From positions 1 through 42,722 of the IMG/VR virus record IMGVR_UViG_3300034407_002138: a stretch of DNA of 42,722 nucleotides; one strand, 5' to 3'. Positions 21,669-29,034 of the stretch are shown here, piece after piece. This DNA is from a virus. Made by a program: the position numbers and the translations under genes. How positions within the stretch are numbered: position 1 is the first letter of the stretch; each line of letters opens with the position of its first letter. Below the pieces are notes generated by a model. That model worked only from the letters and a program-made list of their open reading frames with translations. It did not search any database and had not been told where the DNA came from.

Positions 21669-22755
21669 TGCCTTCTCCTACGATAAATTCTCTGATTTGT
21701 ATATCAGTTTGTTCTAAATTAATTTCATATTGTGATCTTTTACTTAACACGATACGAACAAAATTGTTTGGACCTTGTCTTGAAAAAATAAAATTTCTAC
21801 CATCATCGACAACAATAACGCCATTTTCAAGTTGACCTGTTTTTTGTTTTTTCTCAACAAAAACATCCGTCAATTCAGACAAAAATTCTTGAGCCAGTAT
21901 TTTATTTATCTGATCTAAAATATCTGCTAAAAAATCTTGTTTGAGGAAATCAATATCCAATTCTGTAAATTCTTCATCCTCTGAAGTTGTTGCTAATAAA
22001 TCTTCATTCAGTGCATCTATTTCTAAAAAATCAATATCTAAAACATTGGCACGTTTCTTTGCTTCTTCTTTTGCTTCTAAATCATCAATCTCTCTTGGTG
22101 GTGATAATATAAGTAAATTGGAAATCATACTTTCATCAATATCCACAGAAATAGGTTTGAATGGTTTTGTTTCTGGCGCTTCTACTCTTGTTGCTTGAAA
22201 TGCTTGATTCATTATAACTTGACCTGCATCAGATTCAACAGATATTTCACCAACAAAACAATTACCATTTGTATCACAACTTGGTAATAAGATAATAGTT
22301 GATCCACCAATCTCATCAACAATCATCGCAAAGTCTGTACCACGAACACCGATGGTTGCTGTTGGTGTTTGTATTTTTACATTATCTCTGTAATCTTTTG
22401 CAATTTGACCAGATGCATATTTGACTGTTCCTAAAGCAGCAGTTAAAGAAAGTCCACCTTTTTTGTTTGCTGGATCATAGATAAATTCATCTATGATTAA
22501 TTTTGAATGTTCAGTAATTTCAACTGTGGTGTCATCAACGAAAGTAATTCCTGTTCTTCCGTTCCCTGTCTTGACTTCATCATAAGAAAAAACATCTAAC
22601 TCCTTTTGAAGTTGGAGTTCGCCACCGTCTGTTCTTTTGATAACACCTTTACCTTTAAGATCGGTTACATTTCCAATACTGGCATCTATACTGTTAGAGT
22701 AAAGTAACAGAAATAGAAAATACAATACTGAAAGTATTGAAATCCATTTAGTCAC
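21637..22755 (-). CDS. FecR-domain periplasmic protein with curlin-like C-terminus
   Basis: The 372-aa protein starts with a signal or anchor (WISILSVLYFLFLLLYSNSI), then a FecR domain (roughly residues 30-155): IGNVTDLKGKGVIKRTDGGE, TGNGRTGITFVDDTTVEITE, SKLIIDEF and TPTATIGVRGTDFAMIVD. The middle (about 200-300) is acidic and helical. The end shows curlin-like pieces: SRQGPNNFVRI and SVNNVDIYQR. FecR domains are periplasmic sensors or scaffolds; pairing with CHASE2 cyclases is known in bacteria. The start is uncertain: GTG at 22755 or 22785, neither with a good site. It overlaps both curlin genes. Confidence 0.82.
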   Translation of the reverse strand: MTKWISILSVLYFLFLLLYSNSIDASIGNVTDLKGKGVIKRTDGGELQLQKELDVFSYDEVKTGNGRTGITFVDDTTVEITEHSKLIIDEFIYDPANKKGGLSLTAALGTVKYASGQIAKDYRDNVKIQTPTATIGVRGTDFAMIVDEIGGSTIILLPSCDTNGNCFVGEISVESDAGQVIMNQAFQATRVEAPETKPFKPISVDIDESMISNLLILSPPREIDDLEAKEEAKKRANVLDIDFLEIDALNEDLLATTSEDEEFTELDIDFLKQDFLADILDQINKILAQEFLSELTDVFVEKKQKTGQLENGVIVVDDGRNFIFSRQGPNNFVRIVLSKRSQYEINLEQTDIQIREFIVGEGSVNNVDIYQR

Positions 22756-23458
22756 TTTGTGTAATATCAATATCAAAATCGTCACCTGTTACATCTAAAT
22801 CTATGTTATTATCATACACGCCAGACTGCGTAATGTCAAGGGTTCCACCACCACCTGTAATATCTACAAGTATCGTGTGTCCGTTTACATCACCATTTCC
22901 GTCAACATCAATATTCATCGCAACGCCCTCATCTGAGTTTGTCGAATTTGTTGATAATGATGATGAATTGTCAACTGTTACAGTAACAGAAGCACTTTGG
23001 CCATCTACATCAACATTCGTTACATTGTGATCACCTGTTAATGTAAATGATACAGTAGAACCATCTGCGTCTGCAACTTCACCTATATCAAAATCAAATG
23101 TGTTATCATCACCTGATGTAGTAATGTTTAATGTGACATTATCACAATTACCTGATGATGTCGAACTACACAATAAGTCCACAGTATTTGAATCACCTGT
23201 AAATGACCAAGTTCCTGTATATGAACTTCCTTTAATTATCGCATCTATTGTATTTGTATTACCTGTTTGTGTAATACTAAATGTCATATTATCACCATTT
23301 AAAGTCATGTCTGTTGTTGAATCACCAATCTCGTTATTCTGTCCGTCTTGTACGATGTCCAAATCAAGATTGTCACCAACCTGTTCTATATAAATATCAT
23401 TTGCGTAAATTGACCCACAAAACAACGTCAATAATAAAATTAACGTCTTGTTTATCAT
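22748..23458 (-). CDS. Curlin-repeat (CsgA/CsgB-like) secreted protein 2
   Basis: The 236-aa protein has a signal peptide (MINKTLILLLTLFCGSIYA), then curlin-type repeats: IYIEQVGDNLDLDIVQDGQN, MTFSITQTGNTNTIDAIIK, LDITQSGVYDNNIDLDV and a final FDIDITQSD. It is very acidic and rich in Asp, Asn, Thr, Ser and Gly, with one Cys pair (LLCSSTSSGNC). AAGGAG lies eight bases before the ATG. Together with protein 1 it may form a two-subunit fibre (major plus nucleator), as CsgA/CsgB; which is which cannot be told. Confidence 0.82.
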   Translation of the reverse strand: MINKTLILLLTLFCGSIYANDIYIEQVGDNLDLDIVQDGQNNEIGDSTTDMTLNGDNMTFSITQTGNTNTIDAIIKGSSYTGTWSFTGDSNTVDLLCSSTSSGNCDNVTLNITTSGDDNTFDFDIGEVADADGSTVSFTLTGDHNVTNVDVDGQSASVTVTVDNSSSLSTNSTNSDEGVAMNIDVDGNGDVNGHTILVDITGGGGTLDITQSGVYDNNIDLDVTGDDFDIDITQSD

Positions 23459-23462
23459 TTAT

Positions 23463-24230
23463 TTACTCCTTATATTTCCAAACTTCCTTATCTACTCCTT
23501 GTCCTATTAATTCCATAATACCTTGTTCTATAGCAGCTCTCACTGCATAGTTAACAGGTTCATTCGTTGCAACACCTGTTTCCACTTCGACAGCAGTAGT
23601 TCCCATATCTACAAATCGAAATACATCGGCACTTGTAGCATGAGATGCAATAGTTTTTTCTGTCGCAACTGTTAGTAATACTTCACCAGTTGAAACACTA
23701 ACTACCCTCATTGACACAGTAACATTATCAACTTTATATTGTTGAGTGGCACCAATACCCAAATATCGAGCACCTGCTCCTCCACTTACTATATTGGAAT
23801 CATATCCAATAATTCCACCCTCAATAATCAATCCAGCAAATAACAATGGTTTTAATTGTTTATCGCCTTCTTCATATTGTTCACGTGTTGAACGAATCAA
23901 TTGTCGTTCTTTAATTAAATTATCTAAACCACTTCTTTCAACAACTTTAAACCAAGTACCATTACCAACCTCTTGAAGTGTTTGTATTACCCAAACTTCA
24001 GCACCTTGTGTCACTGCGGTACTTAGTTGACTAAACTTTTCACTTGGTTTTCTTTGACCTGTTTTATCAAAGAAAGTATAAACTGCAACTGTGATCGGCG
24101 GTCCGTCTAATTGTGGTACTGCCTGTAAATCTAAAACTGATTGTGAAACCTTTGGTGGTTCATAATCAAATGTCTTAGGTCCTGTTACACAACCTGTTAA
24201 GAGAAAGAATACAAGTAACCATTTAATCAT
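23463..24230 (-). CDS. csgG: Curli secretion pore CsgG
   Basis: The 255-aa lipoprotein has signal peptide and lipobox LLTGC (Cys14), then the CsgG fold: PPITVAVYTFFDKTGQRKPS, TAVTQGAEVWVIQTL, WFKVVERSGLDNLIKERQLI and the membrane-barrel/turn region LIIEGGIIGYDSNIVSGGAG followed by VSMRVVSVSTGEVLLTVATE. CsgG forms a nonameric outer membrane pore for curli subunits. Length is close to E. coli CsgG (277 aa). Start overlaps the csgF stop (TAATG). Confidence 0.92.
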   Translation of the reverse strand: MIKWLLVFFLLTGCVTGPKTFDYEPPKVSQSVLDLQAVPQLDGPPITVAVYTFFDKTGQRKPSEKFSQLSTAVTQGAEVWVIQTLQEVGNGTWFKVVERSGLDNLIKERQLIRSTREQYEEGDKQLKPLLFAGLIIEGGIIGYDSNIVSGGAGARYLGIGATQQYKVDNVTVSMRVVSVSTGEVLLTVATEKTIASHATSADVFRFVDMGTTAVEVETGVATNEPVNYAVRAAIEQGIMELIGQGVDKEVWKYKE

Positions 24231-24667
24231 TAAAACCCAAAATCACCAATTGGAACTGTTACAGTTGTCACGGTACCATCTTCTTCAGTCACTCTAATCA
24301 TAATAGTTCCTAAGTCGGTATCCTTTTCCCAATAGATTTCTGCTCCTTCAATCTCTGCTGTTCCTGTATTAGCGCCATCTTCAGCGAACATATTATCAAC
24401 TAATTGTTTTGATAAATTCGCATAGATACGTGATTCTAAGTTTGCAAGAAAACGATTTACTGTTTCGTTTTCTTCTTCTCGTTTGGCATCACGTTCTGCC
24501 GCTTCAATATCATCTTTTATCTGTTCTTTTCTCGTAAACTGTAATTGTTCTATTGATAGAACATGAGATGAGTATCCTTGACCAGAAAAACTAGGATTAT
24601 TAAAATCATGTACTAGTTCGCTGGCCGACACAGAAACACAAAAAAACAGTATAAATAACGTTCTCAT
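24230..24667 (-). CDS. csgF: Curli assembly factor CsgF
   Basis: The 145-aa protein has a signal peptide (MRTLFILFFCVSVSASE) and the CsgF N-terminus that plugs the CsgG pore: LVHDFNNPSFSGQGYSSHVL, then SIEQLQFTRKEQIKDDIEA, a charged helix and a C-terminal beta region ending PIGDFGF. Length matches E. coli CsgF (138 aa). It is directly followed by csgG, the usual csgF-csgG order. No ribosome site is obvious before the ATG. Confidence 0.88.
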   Translation of the reverse strand: MRTLFILFFCVSVSASELVHDFNNPSFSGQGYSSHVLSIEQLQFTRKEQIKDDIEAAERDAKREEENETVNRFLANLESRIYANLSKQLVDNMFAEDGANTGTAEIEGAEIYWEKDTDLGTIMIRVTEEDGTVTTVTVPIGDFGF

Positions 24668-24674
24668 AACGTTT

Positions 24675-24932
24675 CTATTTATCTGTTTTGTCTTCTTTAT
24701 CCTCGTTTTCTCGCATTTCTAGTGCAGTATTCAGTTTAGAACGTAGTCTAATAATGTCATTATCTAACATTCTGACCCTATCGATAAGAGCTATCAACAC
24801 TTTCATTGTGTTATCTAACTTTTCAATGATTTGTGTTGTCACATAATTGTAAATAAAGTAGATAAAATAACCCATGGCAACAGCTGCCAATGTTGCGAAA
24901 CCATATTGTTCAAGTATTTGTAAAACGTCCAT
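24675..24932 (-). CDS. Membrane/coiled-coil protein, paralog of the next gene
   Basis: The 85-aa protein has one membrane helix (about residues 12-32: FATLAAVAMGYFIYFIYNYV) followed by a coiled coil (IEKLDNTMKVLIALIDRVRM, LDNDIIRLRSKL) and a charged tail. It is clearly homologous to the 93-aa gene just upstream. The layout is that of BhlA/UviB-type holin-like proteins. Its stop lies 7 bases before csgF, so it may belong to the curli operon. Start and previous stop overlap (TAATG). Confidence 0.65.
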   Translation of the reverse strand: MDVLQILEQYGFATLAAVAMGYFIYFIYNYVTTQIIEKLDNTMKVLIALIDRVRMLDNDIIRLRSKLNTALEMRENEDKEDKTDK

Positions 24933-25213
24933 TAGTCCTTTCGTGCATCTTCCTTACCATCAGATCGTGATAATCTATCTAAATCTGGTTTGAGATGTAA
25001 TGCATGAGATACTAATAAATCTAATTTAATCATATCATGATTCATTGTCTTGATACGATTATCTAATTGTGCAATGATACCTGTAATTGTTTTTACTTGA
25101 TCAACAACACCTGCTAAAATATACTTTAGGATGATGTAAATGAATAATCCCATTGTGATTGCAGCCGCAACAGGTAAACCAAACTGTGTAAGTATTTGAA
25201 AGAATAAATCCAT
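24932..25213 (-). CDS. Membrane/coiled-coil protein, first of tandem pair
   Basis: The 93-aa protein reads MDLFFQILTQFGLPVAAAIT, MGLFIYIILKYILAGVVDQV, then a coiled coil TGIIAQLDNRIKTMNHDMIK and a charged tail. The pattern (short amphipathic start, G-rich turn, one membrane helix, coiled coil) repeats in the next gene, so the pair arose by tandem duplication. BhlA-like holin or an inner-membrane partner for the curli genes are both possible. Confidence 0.65.
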   Translation of the reverse strand: MDLFFQILTQFGLPVAAAITMGLFIYIILKYILAGVVDQVKTITGIIAQLDNRIKTMNHDMIKLDLLVSHALHLKPDLDRLSRSDGKEDARKD

Positions 25214-25224
25214 GTTACTATATA

Positions 25225-25953
25225 TTAGTATCCACCTCGTTTAACAATTTGTAAAATTGCCGAATCCCAACAATCATAATAATTCAAACCAGTTGCACTT
25301 TCAAATCTTTCTATGAAAACATTTTGTAAATCATAATCTTTATTATCTTTTGGCCAATTAGATTTCATAACAAATGTTGGAGGCATGAGTTCAATTGTTC
25401 CTGTAAGTTCTATCATTTCTTGTACGAAGTTTTGTTCACCTCCAACAATTCTTGTAGAACCTGCATCTTCATGCAAAGCATAATATTCTCTAAAATATTC
25501 ATAGTGTTTATTATAGACTTTTGGAATATATTTAAAATCATGTGAATTAAATTTGTAAAATGTTCCACACATTCTACATACATCATTATCTTTTTTCCAC
25601 CATCTATCTACTGATAATAATGTTTTCTTTTTTACATGATGTTGAACTATATCAGTTGGATTTTTATTCCATATCATATCTAAGTCAGACACAATTGTTT
25701 GATCAGTTCTACTGGCACCAATAAATTTTGGATCAAAAAACTGTAACTTCTTCCAATGTGTATGAACTTTAACATCATCTTTATCATAATTAATATTATT
25801 AATATATGGAATATCTACAGGTTTGTCAGTAAGTAAATGAAACTTTATATCAAGACAACTATCATGAACAGGTTCTGTGATATTTTCAAGTAGTTCTTCA
25901 ACGTTTTGATAATGACACTCATTACCATATTTAACAATACAATAATGTATCAA
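25225..25953 (-). CDS. GT-A type glycosyltransferase-like protein
   Basis: The 242-aa protein has IVSDLDMIW (Asp90-x-Asp92), the DxD metal/nucleotide-sugar motif, preceded by a strand/helix layout typical of GT-A enzymes, and later GGEQNFVQEMIE in the acceptor region. No ATG is available; the TTG at 25953 with GAGG upstream is taken as start and overlaps the PIG-L gene by 23 bases. It groups with deacetylase and methyltransferase genes, suggesting sugar modification. Confidence 0.6.
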   Translation of the reverse strand: MIHYCIVKYGNECHYQNVEELLENITEPVHDSCLDIKFHLLTDKPVDIPYINNINYDKDDVKVHTHWKKLQFFDPKFIGASRTDQTIVSDLDMIWNKNPTDIVQHHVKKKTLLSVDRWWKKDNDVCRMCGTFYKFNSHDFKYIPKVYNKHYEYFREYYALHEDAGSTRIVGGEQNFVQEMIELTGTIELMPPTFVMKSNWPKDNKDYDLQNVFIERFESATGLNYYDCWDSAILQIVKRGGY

Positions 25954-26536
25954 CTTTAAATACCTCAGCGTGTTTTACATGTACAAATGATCCTCGATAT
26001 CTAGACATGCTATCGATCCCTATGTAATATTCATCTGGCACATTATCATACAGTGATATTGCGTCTAGTTTCTTAAATTTGTATCTTGTAATATCTACAA
26101 ATAAGTTTGCTTCAAAACTTTTATATTTTTGACAATAGGGATATGCATTCATATACCATACATCAAGTTGTTGTTTTCTTCTTAATGAATTACCTAATTC
26201 ATGACAAAATCTGTGATCTTGATGCCAATCTTCACTCCAATGTGTAATTAGTAAATCATATGATTCTACGTCAACTTTTTTTTCTATCTCTGAGATGACG
26301 TTACTTGTCGGCGATTCATCCCTATGATTTAAATATATTGGACTGTATCCTAAAATTTTTGATGATGATGCAACATATTTTTTATGTTTTACGTTTGAAC
26401 ATAAAATAATGTTATCTACTTTAGTTCCTTCATCTACAAACTTTGCGACTGTTCCACCACATGATATTTCTAAATCATCGGGGTGTGCCGATAATACAAG
26501 TATTTTAGAATAATGTTTCAAGATATAATTCCTCAT
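25931..26536 (-). CDS. PIG-L/LmbE-family deacetylase
   Basis: The 201-aa protein has the zinc motif LVLSAHPDDLEISCGGTVAK (His18, Asp21) and the distal HWSEDWHQDHRFCHELGNSL with the third His. These are the PIG-L motifs for removing N-acetyl groups from GlcNAc-type sugars. The ATG at 26536 overlaps the methyltransferase gene by 32 bases. Close in-frame TTG is an alternative start. The likely target is a host or phage-made sugar. Confidence 0.86.
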   Translation of the reverse strand: MRNYILKHYSKILVLSAHPDDLEISCGGTVAKFVDEGTKVDNIILCSNVKHKKYVASSSKILGYSPIYLNHRDESPTSNVISEIEKKVDVESYDLLITHWSEDWHQDHRFCHELGNSLRRKQQLDVWYMNAYPYCQKYKSFEANLFVDITRYKFKKLDAISLYDNVPDEYYIGIDSMSRYRGSFVHVKHAEVFKVDTLLYC

Positions 26537-27053
26537 TCAATATAGAATAGTTTTCAAACTTTCCTGTTAATAACACATGTGAATAAACCTTTTTAGGCGC
26601 ATTTTTATTAATTATCTCTTCCCACCACTCTATTGGTTTAGTGGTACAATGAGCATTTTCCCCATTAGGTAGAACTGCCATCGCAGGGTCGGTAGCGATT
26701 GCAAAGAAAACAAACTTGTTTGCTCTTTCATAAATTTGTTCAATAACACCAGGTACTTCGATTTCCGGTATATGTTCCATGACATCACAACAAAAAACAC
26801 CATCATATTGTTTATTTGGAAGTTCAGAGTATTCTTCAATCGCAGGGTCATATAAGTCTGGCATCATTCCAAACTTTTCTGCAAGATTTACTTTTTTATA
26901 GATTTTTGCTTTTCCACAACCAAAGTCTAATAATGACTGTGATTTTGTATCATCAATCAGACCTTTTATTTGATTATAATAAGATAGGATCATCTGGCCA
27001 TCGCCATACTTTCCGTCTAATTTATGATATATTTTGTATTGTTCTATTGTCAC
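26505..27053 (-). CDS. SAM-dependent methyltransferase
   Basis: The 182-aa protein has motif I SQSLLDFGCGKAKIYKK (near 40-52), LYDPAIEEY at the end of strand 2, and motif IV-like YDGVFCCDVMEHIPE. It starts with GTG at 27053, overlapping the coiled-coil gene (GTGA). Type 11/12 methyltransferases of this size often act on small molecules or sugars. Its PIG-L and glycosyltransferase neighbours support a sugar role. Confidence 0.8.
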   Translation of the reverse strand: MTIEQYKIYHKLDGKYGDGQMILSYYNQIKGLIDDTKSQSLLDFGCGKAKIYKKVNLAEKFGMMPDLYDPAIEEYSELPNKQYDGVFCCDVMEHIPEIEVPGVIEQIYERANKFVFFAIATDPAMAVLPNGENAHCTTKPIEWWEEIINKNAPKKVYSHVLLTGKFENYSILNEELYLETLF

Positions 27054-27214
27054 TTACTTAACCATCTTTTCACACTATCAATAGGATTACGTAATCCTTC
27101 ATAAGTATTATCTATAAACTTTATATGTTTGTCAAGAGTTTTTGTTAGATGATCTATTTTTTTTTCTAGATTATCTAGTCTCTTTTCAATCTTATCTAAT
27201 TTATCATTCATCAT
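27050..27214 (-). CDS. 54-aa coiled-coil protein
   Basis: Translation gives MMNDKLDKIEKRLDNLEKKI, then DHLTKTLDKHIKFIDNTYEG and a basic-aromatic end KRWLSK. The first half is an almost perfect leucine/isoleucine heptad coil. It overlaps the preceding nuclease gene (11 bases) and the methyltransferase start (4 bases). Length is too short for a standalone enzyme; a small dimeric adaptor is likely. Confidence 0.6.
   Translation of the reverse strand: MMNDKLDKIEKRLDNLEKKIDHLTKTLDKHIKFIDNTYEGLRNPIDSVKRWLSK
27107..27135 (-). promoter_or_regulatory. Intragenic sigma70-type promoter candidate
   Basis: On the - strand TTGACA (27135-27130), 17 bases, GATAAT (27112-27107), inside the 54-aa coiled-coil gene and pointing to the methyltransferase/PIG-L/glycosyltransferase genes and possibly the curli operon. 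The spacing is exact, but the bases also code. Confidence 0.45.
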
Positions 27215-27563
27215 TTAAAACGTCATGCGTCCAATCTTCATATATTTTTACAAAATGTTCAGCATCAACGACAACTAAAGGTCTGTGATTATTTTTTTTC
27301 ATAACAACAATAGGTTCATAGTCTTTAGAGTTTTCTTTTGCTTGTTTGTATGCTTCCCACACATTTAACTTTTCAACATTTTTACATTCAATACTATATG
27401 GAAAATGATGTCTTGCAGATCTTGACATAATCAAATCCTCACCACCTGCACCCATGCTCCTAGATTCTATATCTTCAGAATGAATATTTAATTTTTCAAT
27501 CAGTAAATCACGAAACCATTGTTGTAATCTACGACCTTTTGCTTTGGCCGATTGTGTTTTCAT
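27204..27563 (-). CDS. PD-(D/E)XK nuclease, Holliday-junction-resolvase-like
   Basis: The 119-aa protein has a basic start (KAKGRRLQQWFRDLLIEKLN), then SMGAGGEDLIMS (Glu42-Asp43) and YSIECKNVEKLNVWEAYKQA (Glu59, Lys61), the PD-(D/E)XK core with its following helix. Size and pattern match small archaeal/phage resolvase-like nucleases. It overlaps the zinc ribbon gene (ATGA). A role in DNA branch processing before packaging is plausible. Confidence 0.75.
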   Translation of the reverse strand: MKTQSAKAKGRRLQQWFRDLLIEKLNIHSEDIESRSMGAGGEDLIMSRSARHHFPYSIECKNVEKLNVWEAYKQAKENSKDYEPIVVMKKNNHRPLVVVDAEHFVKIYEDWTHDVLNDE

Positions 27564-27709
27564 TCATCAACTTCCTCTTCATAATATTCTTCATTATCTT
27601 GTTGGGAACCACAGAATGGACAATATTCTATTGGATAATAGTTCTCGTCCATGCTGTGCTTTATCTCATATGTAGCTTCGCATTCTTCACATAAGATTCT
27701 TGTTTTCAT
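27560..27709 (-). CDS. 49-aa zinc-ribbon protein
   Basis: The small acidic protein has two CxxC pairs: ILCEECEATYEI and EYCPFCGSQQ, a rubredoxin-like zinc ribbon, with an acidic tail (EEYYEEEVDE). Its ATG overlaps the nrdB stop (TAATG) and its stop overlaps the nuclease start (ATGA), so it is coupled to both. It may be a transcription or recombination accessory factor; nothing more is visible. Confidence 0.7.
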   Translation of the reverse strand: MKTRILCEECEATYEIKHSMDENYYPIEYCPFCGSQQDNEEYYEEEVDE

Positions 27710-29022
27710 TAGAATAGTTCCTGTTGTTTCTTTTCTTCTTCAAGTACACATGTACCTTCATCATGGTTACAATTTAAATGAGCATTTGGATCATCGTATG
27801 CAACTTGCCACTCACCTGTCAAACCTGCAACTTCATATTCAGTTACACGATTCTCAAAGAAGTTTGTGTGATCGGCTGCATTTAAAATCCACTCTAACCA
27901 TGGAATTGGATTATCTTTTACTTTGAAGTTTGTTTTTAGACCGAGTTGTAATAATCGTCTGTCTGCAATATAACGAATATATTGTTTTACATCTTCTTTA
28001 GTTAAACCTTCTGGTTCACCCATTCCGTATGCTAAGTCAATAAAGTTATCTTCAAGTTCTACAATTTTTCTAGACATCTCATAGATTTCTTTTTTCAATT
28101 CATTATCTACGATTGCCGCATTTTCTGAACAGAATGCTCTGAATAAGTGAGCAATACCTTCTACGTGCATTGATTCATCTCTTACTGACCATTCTACGAT
28201 TTTACCACATCCTTTCATCTTACCGAATCTTTGGAAGTTTAGTAACATCACAAAAGATGCAAACAATGAAATACCCTCGTTAAATACTGATTTAGCAAGT
28301 GCTAACGCCATGCCTTTCTTTGTACTTACGTTAGAATTCATCATGAAGTCAACTTTGTCTGCCATCTCTTGATATTCTAGAAATGCATGAAACTCTTCAT
28401 CAGGTAATCCTAAAGTTTCATTCAATAATGCATATGCTCTTTGATGTATTCCTTCTCTTGAAGCAAATGATCCAAGCATATTTCTTATCTCATTATTTTT
28501 AAATTTAGGTAGGAACTGATCGTAATAGTTTTGACCAACTGCAACATCTGATTGTGTGAAAAGTCTAAGAACATGTGTGACATAGTCTTTTTCAACTTCG
28601 GTCATCTTTCCACCTTTCCAATCAGTTACATCTTCAGATAAATCAACTTCGTCTTCGATCCAATGCACCTTTTCATGTTTTTGTACAAACTCGACAGCCC
28701 AAGGATAATAAAATGGCTTGTAAGTTTCAGAGAACTTGTATAGTCCACCACCACGTTTTTTTAGAATCTTTTCTGAACTATCTAACAGTTGAGCATATCC
28801 ACCGATTCTTTCACCATTAACAAAGATTTGAGGAACAGACATAATTGAACTTGCTTTACTACCAAGTCTTTCTTCAACATTATTCACTCTTTGAAAAAAT
28901 TCAAATTTTTCCTCTTCATTCACTAAGGAATGTTCGGTATATTCGATACCATGTTCCTTAAACCAATTTTTTGCATTTAAGCAATAGCCACATGTTGGCG
29001 TTGAGTATATTTGTACGTCCAT
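27709..29022 (-). CDS. nrdB: Glutaredoxin-NrdB fusion (class Ia RNR beta subunit)
   Basis: The 437-aa protein begins with a glutaredoxin (about 1-80; VQIYSTPTCGYCLNAK with Cys11/Cys14, SVPQIFVNGERIGGYAQL) fused to ribonucleotide reductase R2. The R2 part has a ferritin-like helix bundle with ASREGIHQRAYALL, VFNEGISLFASFVMLLNF and WSVRDESMHVEGIAHLFRAF carrying di-iron ligands. The C-terminus ends in an acidic/aromatic tail that binds NrdA. The fusion brings the reductant next to the enzyme. AAGGAG is seven bases before the ATG. It is coupled to the zinc ribbon and follows nrdA by 12 bases. Confidence 0.93.
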   Translation of the reverse strand: MDVQIYSTPTCGYCLNAKNWFKEHGIEYTEHSLVNEEEKFEFFQRVNNVEERLGSKASSIMSVPQIFVNGERIGGYAQLLDSSEKILKKRGGGLYKFSETYKPFYYPWAVEFVQKHEKVHWIEDEVDLSEDVTDWKGGKMTEVEKDYVTHVLRLFTQSDVAVGQNYYDQFLPKFKNNEIRNMLGSFASREGIHQRAYALLNETLGLPDEEFHAFLEYQEMADKVDFMMNSNVSTKKGMALALAKSVFNEGISLFASFVMLLNFQRFGKMKGCGKIVEWSVRDESMHVEGIAHLFRAFCSENAAIVDNELKKEIYEMSRKIVELEDNFIDLAYGMGEPEGLTKEDVKQYIRYIADRRLLQLGLKTNFKVKDNPIPWLEWILNAADHTNFFENRVTEYEVAGLTGEWQVAYDDPNAHLNCNHDEGTCVLEEEKKQQELF

Positions 29023-29034
29023 TTCTTTCTCCTT

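Noticed and set aside
20727-23458. Possible tandem DNA repeats or CRISPR-like array
   Set aside because: The periodicity is in protein (curlin repeats); DNA units are not identical and there are no spacers.
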